Positions 30,645 to 41,853 of a stretch of DNA of 64,000 nt are shown piece by piece. The translations under genes were made by a program, and so were the position numbers. Position 1 is the stretch's first letter. Each line of letters opens with the position of its first letter. Below the pieces are notes generated by a model. It made no database searches. It was not told the origin of the DNA and saw nothing but the letters and a program-made list of their open reading frames with translations. The DNA is from Viola odorata (lineage: Eukaryota; Streptophyta; Magnoliopsida; Malpighiales; Violaceae): assembly GCA_963691705.1 (NCBI GenBank), contig OY829545.1:32041475-32105474 (forward strand). Reading direction: 5' to 3'.

Positions 30645-32800
30645 GCACCCGAGTCTCATCCTAAGAAGGTTACCGATTAAAAAGAGAGAGGTGTTTTAAA
30701 TAAAATATTTAAAAAAACAAATAATGGGTCCCTCAGAGGAATTGCCGGTTTAGTATTTTTCATTGGTCGGGATTGTTCGTGACTGATTTTTTAACGGAAT
30801 TAACCGTTTAATCTTTACTAAAGTGTGTGTCCTCTTTCATCATCGGGTCATGTATGATTAAATTTTAATTACTAAGTGATCTAATCATGCATAAAACTAA
30901 CAAAGAACCGATTAATGAATACGGAAAAAGTAAAACCGAGGTGTAGGATCGAAGCCACCAAAACACATGCACTTAATACGAGCAAAAATAAAAACAATTA
31001 ATCATGGCATTTAAAACAAGTGATTTAAACAAGTTATCCATGTGCATTGGTTTTAATTTCTAACAATTCTAAATAGTCATGCATACGAATGTATATGCGG
31101 AAAGCTTTGAATAAATAAAAAGGATGAGAAAAGTGTACTTGCGAGCGTGTATTTGATTTTACCCTACAAAGTGAGATTATTAGTACGAGTAAAATAAATA
31201 TCAAGCAAATAAATAAAATGATTAACAATTAAAAAGCAAGTAGAACAATTAATTAAACCATTAAAAGTAAGCACAATAATTAATTAAACAATTAAAAGTA
31301 AGCACAATAATTAATTAAACAATTAAAAGTAAGCAAAAATAATTAAATGTTACGAACAAACAAATGATACGAAAATAGTTACGGTGGGCCGGAAAACTGG
31401 GCCCCATAGTTGGGCCTAATACAGCCTAGCCTAGCTGATGGGCTAGCTGCCCTTCTCTCTTCCGCGTGGGCTGGCCAACAACCCACTCTTCTTTCTTCCA
31501 ACTAGGCGAGACACGACCCAGCTCTCCCTCTTTTTAAAAACCAAGCCCGCTTCCCTCCTTCTTCTTCCATATTCATCGTCTCCTTCCTTGCGTCGTCGGC
31601 GCCACTGCCGGCAACCAAGGTCCGGCCCACTTTAACTGAAATAAACAATTTTACCACCAAAACGACCCTCACAGCAGCAGAAATCCAACCAAGCAAACAC
31701 AGGAAATTAATTAATTCAAAACAGTGCTCAATTTAAATAAAAATGAATTAATTCTAATTAAACAAAAGCTTGAAATTAACTTGAAATGGCAGGCAATTCG
31801 ACGAAGCAAATCAACGAATTTAACTTAAAAAAATAGCAACAATTAATTAAGAGTAAAACAACAATTAATTTCTTTAAGAACAAGAACGATTAATTGCTTC
31901 AAAATAATTGCAGAAAAATGATAAGGAACAAAATTTAAATAAATTGAAAGCAAAGCAGAGGGAGAGAGCATGAATAAAAGGGGGGGACGAGAGCATGAAT
32001 TTATGTAAGTCGGTTGGTTTGAGCTTGTGGCTGAGAATGGTTGGAAGGTTTGGAAGAAGGTGACGAGGCGCGGTGATGATGATCATGGCCGGAGTAGGGA
32101 GCAAGTTTGAGCTTTTGTGGCCAAGGAAGGATGGGAGGTTTGTGATGATGAATTGATCGTCGGCGAGGCCAGCTGGAGGAAAGGTGACGAGATTGAGGAT
32201 GAGGATGCATTAATGTGCATTAATGCATTAATGCGATACGAGCGGAATATTTTCGGTTCGAGCCATCGGTACGAGAGAACTCGTTTGAAATGAATAAAAA
32301 CTAGAACCGAAAGTACTAAAATATGCAGAAAAATGAAACAAAATAAATAGTAGATAGTAAATAAAGAAAAAGTTCGGTTTAAGGTCTGAGTTTACTCGCT
32401 CGAAACCGTTAAAAGTTCGAACGAAAAATAAATGTTATAGCAAAGTGAACTAAGCAAAATAAAATGAAATTGCGCGAAATAAAATAATAGTAGATAATTT
32501 TCAATTAAAGAAAGAAAGCATCCGATCTATGGTCCGAGAAAAATCGCTCAGGGCCGATAAAAGTTCGAACGAGAAAAACGGTAAAAATATGGAAAAAAGG
32601 GAAATAAAGAGAAATGACACGAAAAAAATAATAAATGCAATACGGCTGATATTAAACGGTTATTAATATGGAAAATGATAAATAATGCGGAAAATGTGAT
32701 GAATCATTAAAAATCGAGTATCAACAATATCAATAGTATTTTATATTAAAAACATAATAGTGTCCATTTATAGGTTATTTTATGTCGAAATTCGATGGAC
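30645..32800. other. Older repeat-like, non-coding region
   Basis: It begins GTTAGGCACCCGAGTC, the partner of the motif at 18295, and continues through AT-rich text. A GC-richer patch at 31380-31640 (GGGCCGGAAAACTGGGCCCC and CGTCGTCGGCGCCACTGCCGG) looks like promoter or leader sequence of a gene or a large LTR. Near 32205-32232 there is an ATTAATGCATTAATG direct and palindromic repeat. I find no supported protein frame on either strand. An old non-autonomous LTR element is the likeliest content. Confidence 0.35.
31228..31346. repeat. 31-bp tandem repeat, about 3.5 copies
   Basis: The unit CACAATAATTAATTAAAC followed by AATTAAAAGTAAG repeats with a period of 31 bp; units start near 31240, 31271 and 31302, with a partial fourth. 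The outer units carry base changes. Confidence 0.85.
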
Positions 32801-33526
32801 TTGACATAAATGTGTGACATTTTATACGAATTCTAAGAAGTAGCCTTTCACCACGATGTCTCACATTTTATATACAAACATTTGGAATATCAGCTTGTTG
32901 GATAAATTTAAGATTGGAAAAAAAGACAAAATAATTACACTAAATAAAAAACCTATAGTTTATAAAATATTTTACTTTGTTTCATTTAGTTTGAAAAGTT
33001 TACCATATAAACCATATAGCTTATTAAAAGTTGCAATTTTGACCTTTAAATGTTCAAAGAATTTAACTAATTAAAATCTTAAAAAATTGCAAAAAAATAT
33101 GAAATTTGGACAAAAAAATGAAAAAAAAACTTTTAAATTTTGTTTGCAATTTATTTTCAAATCTTTTCCATTTTTAATTTCTCTATTTTTTTTAGTGAAG
33201 TGGACTGTCTCATAATTGTTACATTTTCATTCAAATTTGTAATTTTTTTTAATCCTTTATCCTTTTTATAAAAAAATTTAACTATTAGAAATGTTAAAAT
33301 TGCAATATTTAGAAAACAATAGTGTTTATATTTTAAGCTTTCAGGGAATAAAATATAACATTTTTATAAATTATAGTATTTCTTTATGTTATTTATATAT
33401 AAAAAACTTATTATTTAGATAATTTTATATGATATGATTAGGCAGAGTAGGAAGTGGGAGGAACTTGAATGAAAATGTACCATCCTAAATATACTATAAA
33501 CCTCCGCAAAGACATTAAATCCTTCT
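32801..33526. other. AT-rich non-coding stretch
   Basis: Long A and T runs, no coding frame beyond composition-driven ones, no terminal repeats seen. It ends at the 9-bp target duplication of the MULE-like element. Confidence 0.5.
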
Positions 33527-33535
33527 TTTTTTTAT

Positions 33536-34549
33536 AGGGTAATAGTTTTTTCCATCCTTGTACTATCATCGAAAAACAGATACCTCCCATATCCTTTAAA
33601 ACGTCCATGACACCTCCCCTGTACTGCCTTGACCGTGCAAGTTGCCCCCTTCCATTAAATTTGACCCTTAAATCTAACAGATTACCTGCTATAGCAGGTT
33701 TTAAAAAAAAAACCTATATAATAGGTAATTATTTCCTTTTTTTTTTCTTTTTTCCTTTTTCTTTTTTCTTTCTTTTTCTTTTATCTCTATTTCTTTCCTC
33801 CTTCCTTCCTCATTTTTTAGACACAGACCCAATCTCTCCTCTCTTTTCTCTCTTTATTCTTTTCTTTTTCTTTTTCTATTTCTCTCTTTTCTTTCTTCTT
33901 CTCTCTTCTGCTGCTTAGATTGATGGTTGATTTTGGGTTTGGTTAGTGGTGGGTGGTTGAATTTGGGTTGTGGCGGGGGAGATCGGGAGGGTGGATGATT
34001 TGGTGGAGGAGGTCGGTTGTGGGTTTGGAATTTGAGAAAGAAAGAAATCTAACCGGAGATGGCATGGACTGGTGATGGTGGTTGTTTGCAGGTGGCGGCG
34101 ACTGGTGGTGGGTGGTGCTTGATGACAGTGCTAGATCTAACCGGAGGTTGCGGCGACTGGTGGTGGTGGGTGCTTGATGATAGCTGGATCTAACCGGAGG
34201 CGGCGACTAGTGGTGGTGGCGTTGATGACACTAGTGGCTTTTCCGAAACAACTTTATTTTTGATTTTGAGAAGAAAGAAAAGGAATTTCAAATTCCAAAA
34301 ATTTTTTTTTTTCAAAACAAATTCAAATTTGTTTTAATTAATTACTAGGTGAATAAATAAATAAAAAGTGAAGACAACAAGATGTACGAGGTCATTTTAA
34401 CATAATTGTTAGTCAAACTGGTCAAAAACTAACGGAATGGGGCTTTTGCACGCGAACAATTGTCCAGGGAAGTGTCATGGACGTTTTAAAGGATAGGGGA
34501 GGTATCTGTTTTTTGGCGATAGTACAGGAGTGGAAAAAACTACTACCTC
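33536..34549. mobile_element. MULE-type MITE (about 1.0 kb) with 9-bp target duplication
   Basis: Left end AGGGTAATAGTTTTTTCC and right end, inward on the minus strand, GAGGTAGTAGTTTTTTCC begin inverted repeats of about 80-90 bp. These include CAGATACCTCCC and CTTTAAAACGTCCATGACAC on both sides. TTTTTTTAT flanks both ends (33527-33535 and 34550-34558), a 9-bp duplication as expected of Mutator-like elements. The interior has a long pyrimidine tract (33735-33910) and GGTGGCGGCGACTGG-like direct repeats at 34090-34230. The frame at 33607-33918 is only the pyrimidine tract translated. No transposase. Confidence 0.8.
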
Positions 34550-34733
34550 TTTTTTTATTGTCTACTAGATTTTACTTGATAAACAAGCAATAATCCTAAT
34601 CTTACTTTAATTTCCCCGGTGTTTTTTTTTTTGCCGTTCCAGGAGTTGATTTCCGATTCCCACACGAATTAGTATTTATAGATTCAACCAAATCCTTACT
34701 CGACTCTGACTGGTTTGCTTCTTCTCTTTTCTT

Positions 34734-34743
34734 TATATAAAAA
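34734..34743 (+). promoter_or_regulatory. TATA box of the B3-domain gene
   Basis: CTTTATATAAAAAGGG places TATATAAAAA about 80 bp upstream of the ATG at 34820, with a pyrimidine-rich leader (CTCTTTTTGTAATTTTTCTC) between them. Confidence 0.55.
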
Positions 34744-34819
34744 GGGTTTCTGGTAAACATAATTCCGCACTCTGTTCTTCTCTTTTTGTAATTTTTCTCT
34801 GTTTTTCGTCCCTCTAGCC

Positions 34820-35713
34820 ATGGAGGAAAAACAGAGTAAACCCTACGATCCTTTCCTTTCTTCTGCAACTCATGAACAAGGGAAGAAAATCCCTTTTTTC
34901 TGTGACGCAACCAAGAAGAGAACCCATTAAGAATTGACAATTTTTTGGGAGTTTCCTACTAGTTGGGTCAAGAAAGCAAGAACCGGTTGTGTTAAGCATC
35001 CTTATGTGGTGATGGAGAATCTTGATTTCCCTTCAATTTCAGGAACCAGGTGTTCAATGCGGTATGGCAAATCTGATTATTATGATGGTTTGGTTTCCAA
35101 TAACAACTGCTCCGTTCTTGACTCTGTTTCCTCTGTTCTTTCACGAAACAGAGGATCGTCTGTGCCTGCTGATGAAAAAGAAGAAGAACAGTACTTTTCG
35201 AAAGATGAGATGGAGGTAGCTGATGCTCTTATTTTGTTGAAATACAATCACAATCAAGAAAGTGATGTAAAAGAAGAAGACCCATCTAAAATTGAGAAGA
35301 AGATGGAAGAAATTGGCAATGGGGTTTTGTGCAATCAAGAAGATGATCGTGTTTTAGAAGGAGAAGACCCATGGAAGATTAAGAAGAAGTTGACAATGAG
35401 CGACATTGGGGATAATAGTAGGCTTATGCTGTCAAGAACATTGGTGAAGGATTACATTCTGGATTTACTAGATGATGAAGCTGTTTTGAGAGTTGAGAGT
35501 AACGGAGAGCATGAGGTGTCCGTTTGGGATGTGGATTCTGAAACTGAGCATAGATTGGTACTCAAGCGATGGAAATCTTCTAACAGCTACATTTTGATTA
35601 GTGGGTGGAGAAAAGAATTTGTGAAGAGGAGGACATTGAATGTGGATGACGAGATTGGACTCTTTTATGACGTTGATGACGAAATTTCCCCTCTTTTCCC
35701 TCTTGCACTTTAG
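34820..35713 (+). pseudogene. B3 DNA-binding domain protein (single-exon plant family), early in-frame stop
   Basis: From the ATG at 34820 (MEEKQSKPYDPF) the frame meets TAA at 34928-34930 (codon 37) and then stays open to 35713. A later in-frame ATG at 35012 (MENLDFPSISG) could still give a 233-residue protein. The N-terminal half is acidic and low-complexity. The C-terminal half is a B3 domain: DPWKIKKKLTMSDIGDNSRL, MLSRTLVKDYILDLL, HEVSVWDVDSETEHRL, LKRWKSSNSYILISGWR, then RRTLNVDDEIGLFYDV. It resembles the small plant B3 proteins without other domains. If start 35012 is used the DNA-binding part is intact, so it may be a live gene with a shortened N-terminus; I list it as pseudogene because the upstream ATG sits well behind the TATA box. 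Confidence 0.75.
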
Positions 35714-35839
35714 TTCCCATACTAAGCATGAAAGGGCAACGTTAAATTTCAGTGTCCTCAAAAGGGTTGGGCCTTAGCTAATAGTAGGAGTAAATACTAA
35801 TGTTACTAGTATATTAGGCTAGAGGGAGTATATATTTTT

Positions 35840-36376
35840 CTGTCATTTGGGTGATTTGTTCTATACTTGTATTGAACAACTGATTTGGCACTTGTACTTG
35901 AATTGAATGACTGATTTGGCACTCAATTGAAGGAGGAAAGGAGAAGGGAGTTAAGTAATTGAGCAGACGACGCGTCACTCAATTCATTAACTTAATAGCG
36001 GGTGACGCGTCGTCTGTATCAAACAAACTATGTCTCATAAGAGTGTGTGACGCGTCGTCTGTCTCAAACATAAAAGCCCCAAAACGACGTCGTTTTGGGG
36101 CCTCAAAATAACCCACAACCGCGACCCGTGGAAAACGAATCCGGGTCAAATTTGGATGACGTGGTATGACACGTCAGCCGCATCTGACGTGGTGTATGAC
36201 GAGGCATGCCACGTAGGCAGGTTAACAGTTCTTCGTTAACGGTGTTAGAGGCAGGTACCAAATGTGACATTCATGTTGAGTAGAAGTACCACTTAAGAGC
36301 GAAAAAAATGAGAGGTGCCAAATCAGTCATTCAATTCGAGTACAGGTGCCAAATTTTTCATTTTCCCATTTTTTTA
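35840..36376. mobile_element. Foldback/MULE-like non-autonomous element
   Basis: The left arm includes ACTTGAATTGAATGACTGAT then TTGGCACTC near 35892-35923. The right arm, near 36308-36340, includes its complement (GAGGTGCCAAATCAGTCATT). The interior has CAGACGACGCGTCAC once and its complement GTGACGCGTCGTCTG twice, several ACGTGG/CACGTC-type motifs, and a 26-bp perfect palindrome. No coding frame. Exact ends and target duplication are unresolved. Confidence 0.55.
36076..36101. repeat. 26-bp perfect palindrome centred on ACGT
   Basis: The half-site is GCCCCAAAACGAC, followed directly by its exact complement. The centre is GACGTC, a bZIP/CRE-like core. It lies in the middle of the element at 35840-36376. 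Confidence 0.85.
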
Positions 36377-36898
36377 GATAGAAGATTAATTTTATTCAAG
36401 TGTTATCGAGTTTTAATGAAAATGACTTTAAAAATTAAATAAATTTTTCTATTTTTTTTTTATAGCTTATTTGTAAATATCTGTCTACATGTGTTGTTCT
36501 CGAGTGATATTTGGAGAAATTACCAAATCTGTCTACATGTATTGTTTCATGTTGTTATTCATCTATTTACCTGCTGTGTGATTAATGGATTTTAAGCCTT
36601 TGGACAAAAACTTATAAGTGAGAAGTGGCAGTGACATAAGTTTAGTTGTGTTCAACAATCCACAGGATTTTGGATTTTAAAATTAGGCAGAAAAATGAGT
36701 CATGTATTTGGTACGAACGACTTGTCATTCAGTACTCCTAAACCAGTGGGTAACCTTTGAGAATTGAATGACAACAATCGGCTTCTAAACACAAAGGGAG
36801 CTGAAAAATGAAGTATTTGTAATTTAGTGGCTTGTTCTGTGTCTCCTCCTCCGCACAACAAGAACAAACAAGCAATCCTTCTACTACTACCACTACTA

Positions 36899-37701
36899 AT
36901 GGCGATAACCTCCTAACAACTCCATCACATTCTTCTTCCAGCTCCATCATTATCCTCCTCCTTCACCAAAGTAAACATCTTTTCTTCTCCTTACTGTTCA
37001 ATCCAATCCAATTCCATTGATTGAAGCACAAACACCCATTTCTGCCTATCACTCATATAATCTTCTTGTTTTTTCCTCTCTTGCAGCTTGTTCCAACCTT
37101 TACCTTCTGCAATAGTATCAATTTCAAGAAAACCCATTCAAGGTTAACTAAAAAGGAACTCACTTTTTTCATGTTTTTCCCTTTTCTGATGTTTTAAGAC
37201 TTCTAACCATTGTTGCAATGTGTGGTTGATTTTATTTTTCAGCTTATTTTCCTTGTCTTCTCCACCAAGTGGGGTTTATCTTCACCGCGAAAGGTTCAAG
37301 CCAATACTAGCAGCTCTATCAGGTAAATGGTAATTTTATTTTCAATATATGGTGTGGAGTTTTAAGTGTATTGAGTGTTGAGTTGAATGCATTTTGGGTT
37401 ATGTAAATTGATAGGAAAGGAGGCAATTACGGATGTAAAGACCAATGCTAAAGTTGTTATAGAGTCTCAAGATGAAGATAAGGTTCAGGTAGGGGTCTTC
37501 TTTGCAAGGTTGTAGATGTGCTAAGCTACATTAATGGGGCTGTTATTTGAGATCTTATCTTTTACTAGAGTTCTATGTGCTCATGAATTGTTAGGTAAGG
37601 GTAGAATTGAGTGGAAATGAGACAGAGAAAGTGTTCGGTAAAGTGTTGACCGATTTGGCTCGAACAGCACCTCCAGTTCCTGGGTTTCGAAGACAAAAGG
37701 G
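36899..37701 (+). pseudogene. Chloroplast trigger-factor-like gene, five exons then truncated
   Basis: Five exons join in frame by GT-AG splicing: 36899-36970, 37087-37142, 37243-37322, 37415-37488 and 37595-37701. Exon 1 begins MAITS, meets a TAA at codon 6, then continues QLHHILLPAPSLSSSF, a Ser-rich transit-peptide-like start. Exons 4 and 5 give DVKTNAKVVIESQDEDKVQV and FGKVLTDLARTAPPVPGFRR, the ribosome-binding trigger-factor domain, including the GFRR-type motif. The expected continuation after QKG is absent: the normal donor is not seen, and 35 bp later a LINE begins. I see no further exons downstream of the LINE. The family is a plastid protein-folding or ribosome-associated factor; this copy cannot make the full protein. 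Confidence 0.75.
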
Positions 37702-40656
37702 ATGTACTGTCTTTGCATCCTGAAAGACTGCCCTTGGTCAAAAGATAGTAATTTTATAGATAGAAGAAGAAGGGAATTGACTTCTATAGGTGACTAAGAG
37801 TCTGAAGCCAATTCAGAACAAAGAGATTGGATGCACATAGTACATCATCATAAAGAGATTTTCTAGCGACGGAGTGGGCTACCCAATTAACAGAACGATG
37901 GGCGAACAGGAAAGAACATTTGTGGAAGTTTTTTCTTAAGAGCATGATGTCCTCCAGTATGGCGTTTAGAGTATCGTTTGGTGCTCCTGTAAAAGAAAGA
38001 ATGAGGTCTATTGCTCATTTCGCGTCGCTCTTAATAACATGATAGAAGGCCACTGATATTTTTGTGCCCATAGGAGAGCATCTCTAATTGCAAGCAACTC
38101 AATATCAATGGCTGTCCTGATTCCTTGGTGGCGCTGAGCTAGTCCAGTTATGAATCTGCCTCAATTGTCTCTAGCAACCTCACCGATGGATCCTCTGTGC
38201 TTTTTCAATTCCAAGGCACCATCGGCATTTATTTTGATGGTGTTTGCTGGAGGCGGCGTCCAATTAGGTGCTGTCTGGGCAGTTACATCAGAGTCAGCTT
38301 CGCTGAGGGAGGGAGCATTGGCTTGAGTTCCATTGGGCGATGTTGCAGCCTCAAATTCCTCCTGTTGTTGTGCAGCGCTGCGATTAGTTTCTGCTGGTGT
38401 CCATCTCCTATTGTTGAAAATCTGATCATTACGAACCTTCCATATGCGCTAAGAGATAAAGGCGACAGTCTCATAGAAGTTGGGAGGAGAATCCTGAGCC
38501 TTGTTCAGTTTTTGCATGGCTGTCCACCATTCTTGGAGGTTCTGTACCTGCAAAAGATTGGTATTTAGATGCAAAGAACTAGAGTTCCAGACTTGACACG
38601 CTTTTGAACAATTAAGAATAAGATGCATCCCTGTTTCACTTGGGTCATTGCAAGCTTTACAGAGGCTGGACGCTGATGGAATTCTTGTAATATTTGATCC
38701 GACAACGAGGCTATCATGGATTAAACGCCACATGAAGATCCGGATCTTGCTGGGAACTCGGAATCTCCATATAGGGCCCCAGTCCACTTCTTTTAGGCGA
38801 TTGGCATTTGCGGAATGGTCTTGGGGAGGAGGTATTGTCAAGGCGATCAGATAGCCTTACTTGACTGTGTACCGCCCGTTGCTGGTATGATGCCAATAAA
38901 ATTTGTCTTGTGCACCTGTTGCGCTTAATGGGATAGCAAGAATCTGCTGTGCATCTTCAAGACTTCTTCAACCAACGACTTGTTCCAGGAGTGACAGTCA
39001 TGGTCGATCAATTGATGCACCCATTGGATATGGATTTTGTTCTGATTTTTGCGGGAGGTATGGAAGGATGCATCGTTGGAAATCAACGAATCCGCGAAAC
39101 ACTTGATTCGATTTTCTGTTCCTGCCCTCTATCTCACACCTTTCTCAAGAATTGATCTGCCAAATAGGATGCTTCTCCACGCCCAGGAGGGGTTGCTTCC
39201 TACTTTGGCCTGCAAAAACGAGAGATTAGCAAAGTATTGTCCTTTATAAAATTGAGAGAATAAAGAATTAGGATCATTGAGAAATTTCCATCCCTGTTTT
39301 GCTAATAAGGCTTGGTTGAAAGTTTCAAGGTCGCGGAATCCGAGTCCTCCTTTCTTTTTATTTTCGCACATGGAGTTCCAGCTGACCCAATGAATTTTGC
39401 GTTCTTGTTCAGATTGATTCCACCAGAACTTGGCTATCATTTTGCCCAAGTCTTTGCATAATCGTCGAGGGAGTTGGAAGCACGAGATGGAGTAGGAAGG
39501 TATTGCTGTTGCGATGGATTTAATAAGAACTTCCTTTCCTCCTGGTGACAAAAGTTTGCTCTTCCATCCTGCCAATTTGCTCGCCACTTTTCTTTTATGG
39601 ACTTGAAAGTTTTTTATTTGGACTTGTTTATTAGTGATGGAAGTGCTAGGTACTTGTCTTGGGTACCAACGTTGCTCCTAGCAGGGCTATGATTTTGTTG
39701 CGTGTTCCTTGAGGAGTATTTTTGCCGAAGAAGATGGCGGAGTTTTCAAGGTGGAGTTGTTGTCCACTTTGCCATTTCGTTAGGATATCCATAATTTTCC
39801 TGCATTCTTGTTCGGTGGCTTCACAAAATAAAATGGAGTGGTCAGGGAAAAATAAATGTGAAATCGTGGGACAATAGCGTGTTACCTGAATACCATGAAT
39901 TTCTTTTTTTCTGGACAGCTTGCGTTAATAAATTGGAGAGACCTTCCGCACAAAGTAGAAAGAGCGAGGGTGACAGTGAATCGCCCTGTCTGATGCCTCT
40001 CGTTGGTTTATCACTGAATAGGACACGGTTGTGATGCATTCTAGGATCCATTTGATACATTTTTTTTTTATGGAATCCCATTTTGGACATGTTAGCTTCT
40101 AAGTTCTTCCATTTGACCCTGTCGAAAGCTTTTGACATGTCTAATTTAAGGGCCATTTTGCATTTTTTCTGTGTAGTTCTGGTCTTTAGGTAGTGTGGAA
40201 TCTCGTGGGCTACTAGAACACTATCGGAGATTAGGCGACCTTCCACAAATGCTGATTGAGTTTCAGATATTAGCTTCGGCATAATTTTCTTCAATCGGTT
40301 TGCGAGGAATTTTGAGATCACTTTACAGAACGTGGAACACAGAGCTGTTTCATATGTTCCACTGATTGAACTTTGGGAGTGAGGGAAATAATAGTGTGGT
40401 TGAAACTTTTGAGCATTCTTCCCTCAATAAAGAAGCTTGAAACTGCGTTGCAAAGATCATTTTTAATGATATCCCAGTAGTGTTGAAAGAATTTTGCCGT
40501 TAGAATTACTGGGGTGATGGAGAAAAGTGCAACTTTGATTTCTGGTTGCATGATAGGAGCGCATAGCATTGAAATATCTGTGTCAGTGGCACGTGCCTGG
40601 AGGCCTGAGAGGGAATCAAGCGAGAATTGGGGGTGCGGGGTGGAGAAGATGGGAAA

Positions 40657-41853
40657 AAACTTGGGTACATACGATGTACCCACTACTCAGTACATCATGA
40701 TCTAGGATGATAACACCTTGATCTAGGATGATAACACCTATCCCAAATAGTGCTAGAATACCACTATTCTTGACACTTTTGGACACTATTTAGAGTAGGT
40801 GTCATTAGGGCTGTTCAAATTTTCCGTTTCCTGAATTTCCGGAATTTCCGACCCGAAATTTTGCAATTCGGGTTCAGGTATCGGAAATTCGGGTTCGGGT
40901 ACGACATACCCGAAGTTTATTTCGGGTCGGGATCGGGATCCACCCCTGAAATTTCGGATACCTGAATTTCCGAAATTGCAGGGGTATTAATAGGTATTTT
41001 CCGATTTCTTCATTCTCTCACTCTTCTCTCTCACTCTTCTCTCTCACATAGCCGAAACCCTCTGCTCTCCTTCTCCTCTGTTCTCTCTTCCTCTCTTTCA
41101 CTTTCTTTTCTAGATCTGCAACCACACAAAAAATTGGTTGCAGTCTTGCTTCTAGATCCCAACTTCCTCTGTTCTCTCTTCCTCCCTTTCACTTTCTTTT
41201 CTAGATCTGCAACCACACAAAAAATTGGTTGCTTCTAGATCCCAAAAATTGGTTGTTGGTTTGGCTGTTGTGTTCATGTGTGATTTGCAGGATGATTCGG
41301 GTCAGAGGCGGAGATGAAGGGATTTGATTTGTACGGGTTTGGGTATGAATTTGTATGGGTATGGGTTCTTCTGGGTTTATGATGATGAGAAGTGAGTGGG
41401 TGAGCAGATCTGGTTCTTTTCATTGGTACAACAGCTTCTTCATCTTCAATAATGTGGGCATGTTTTGATGAAGAAGCCAAAGTGGGTTTTCTGGGTTTAT
41501 GATGATGAGAAGAAGTAAGTGCGTGAGCTGGTTGTTTTGGTTGGTACAAGCCTTCAAGCTAAAAAAATGAAGGCAAAAAATGGTTATGATTAATTTGCTG
41601 GAAAAAATGGTTTGAATTCATAATTTCGGAAATTTCGGGTATCCGAAAGTTTCCGAAATTATGATTACGGAAAGTCGGGATCGGGACAGCAAAAAATAAG
41701 TTCGGGGTCGGGAACAATTATTTGGATTTCGGAATACCCAAAATTTTGCACTTCGGGTTTCGGAATTTCCGAAGACCCGATTGAACATCCCTAGGTGTCA
41801 TCATTCTAGATCATGATGTATTGAGTAGTGGGTACATCATATATACCCAAGTT
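40657..41853. mobile_element. MITE inside the LINE, itself split by a hAT element
   Basis: Left end AAACTTGGGTACATACGATG and right end, inward on the minus strand, AAACTTGGGTATATATGATG begin inverted repeats of about 60 bp that share TACCCACTACTC, then TACATCATGATCTAG. Removing the inner hAT leaves about 200 bp, a MITE-sized element. It separates the LINE linker (ending YYNQLFSE) from the reverse transcriptase (starting near FFPIFST). Superfamily and target duplication are not clear. Confidence 0.7.
40806..41793. mobile_element. Non-autonomous hAT element (988 bp), 8-bp target duplication
   Basis: The termini TAGGGCTGTTCAA and TTGAACATCCCTA are hAT-like inverted repeats. GGTGTCAT flanks both sides (40798-40805 and 41794-41801). 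Subterminal regions are full of short CGGGT/ACCCG and TTTCCGAAAT motifs in both orientations. The middle (41000-41560) has a pyrimidine-rich leader-like region with a duplicated block (TTTTCTAGATCTGCAACCAC twice). No transposase. Confidence 0.85.

Noticed and set aside
33607..33918. 103-codon frame rich in Phe/Leu
   Set aside because: It is the pyrimidine tract of the MULE-like MITE; apparent membrane segments are an artefact.
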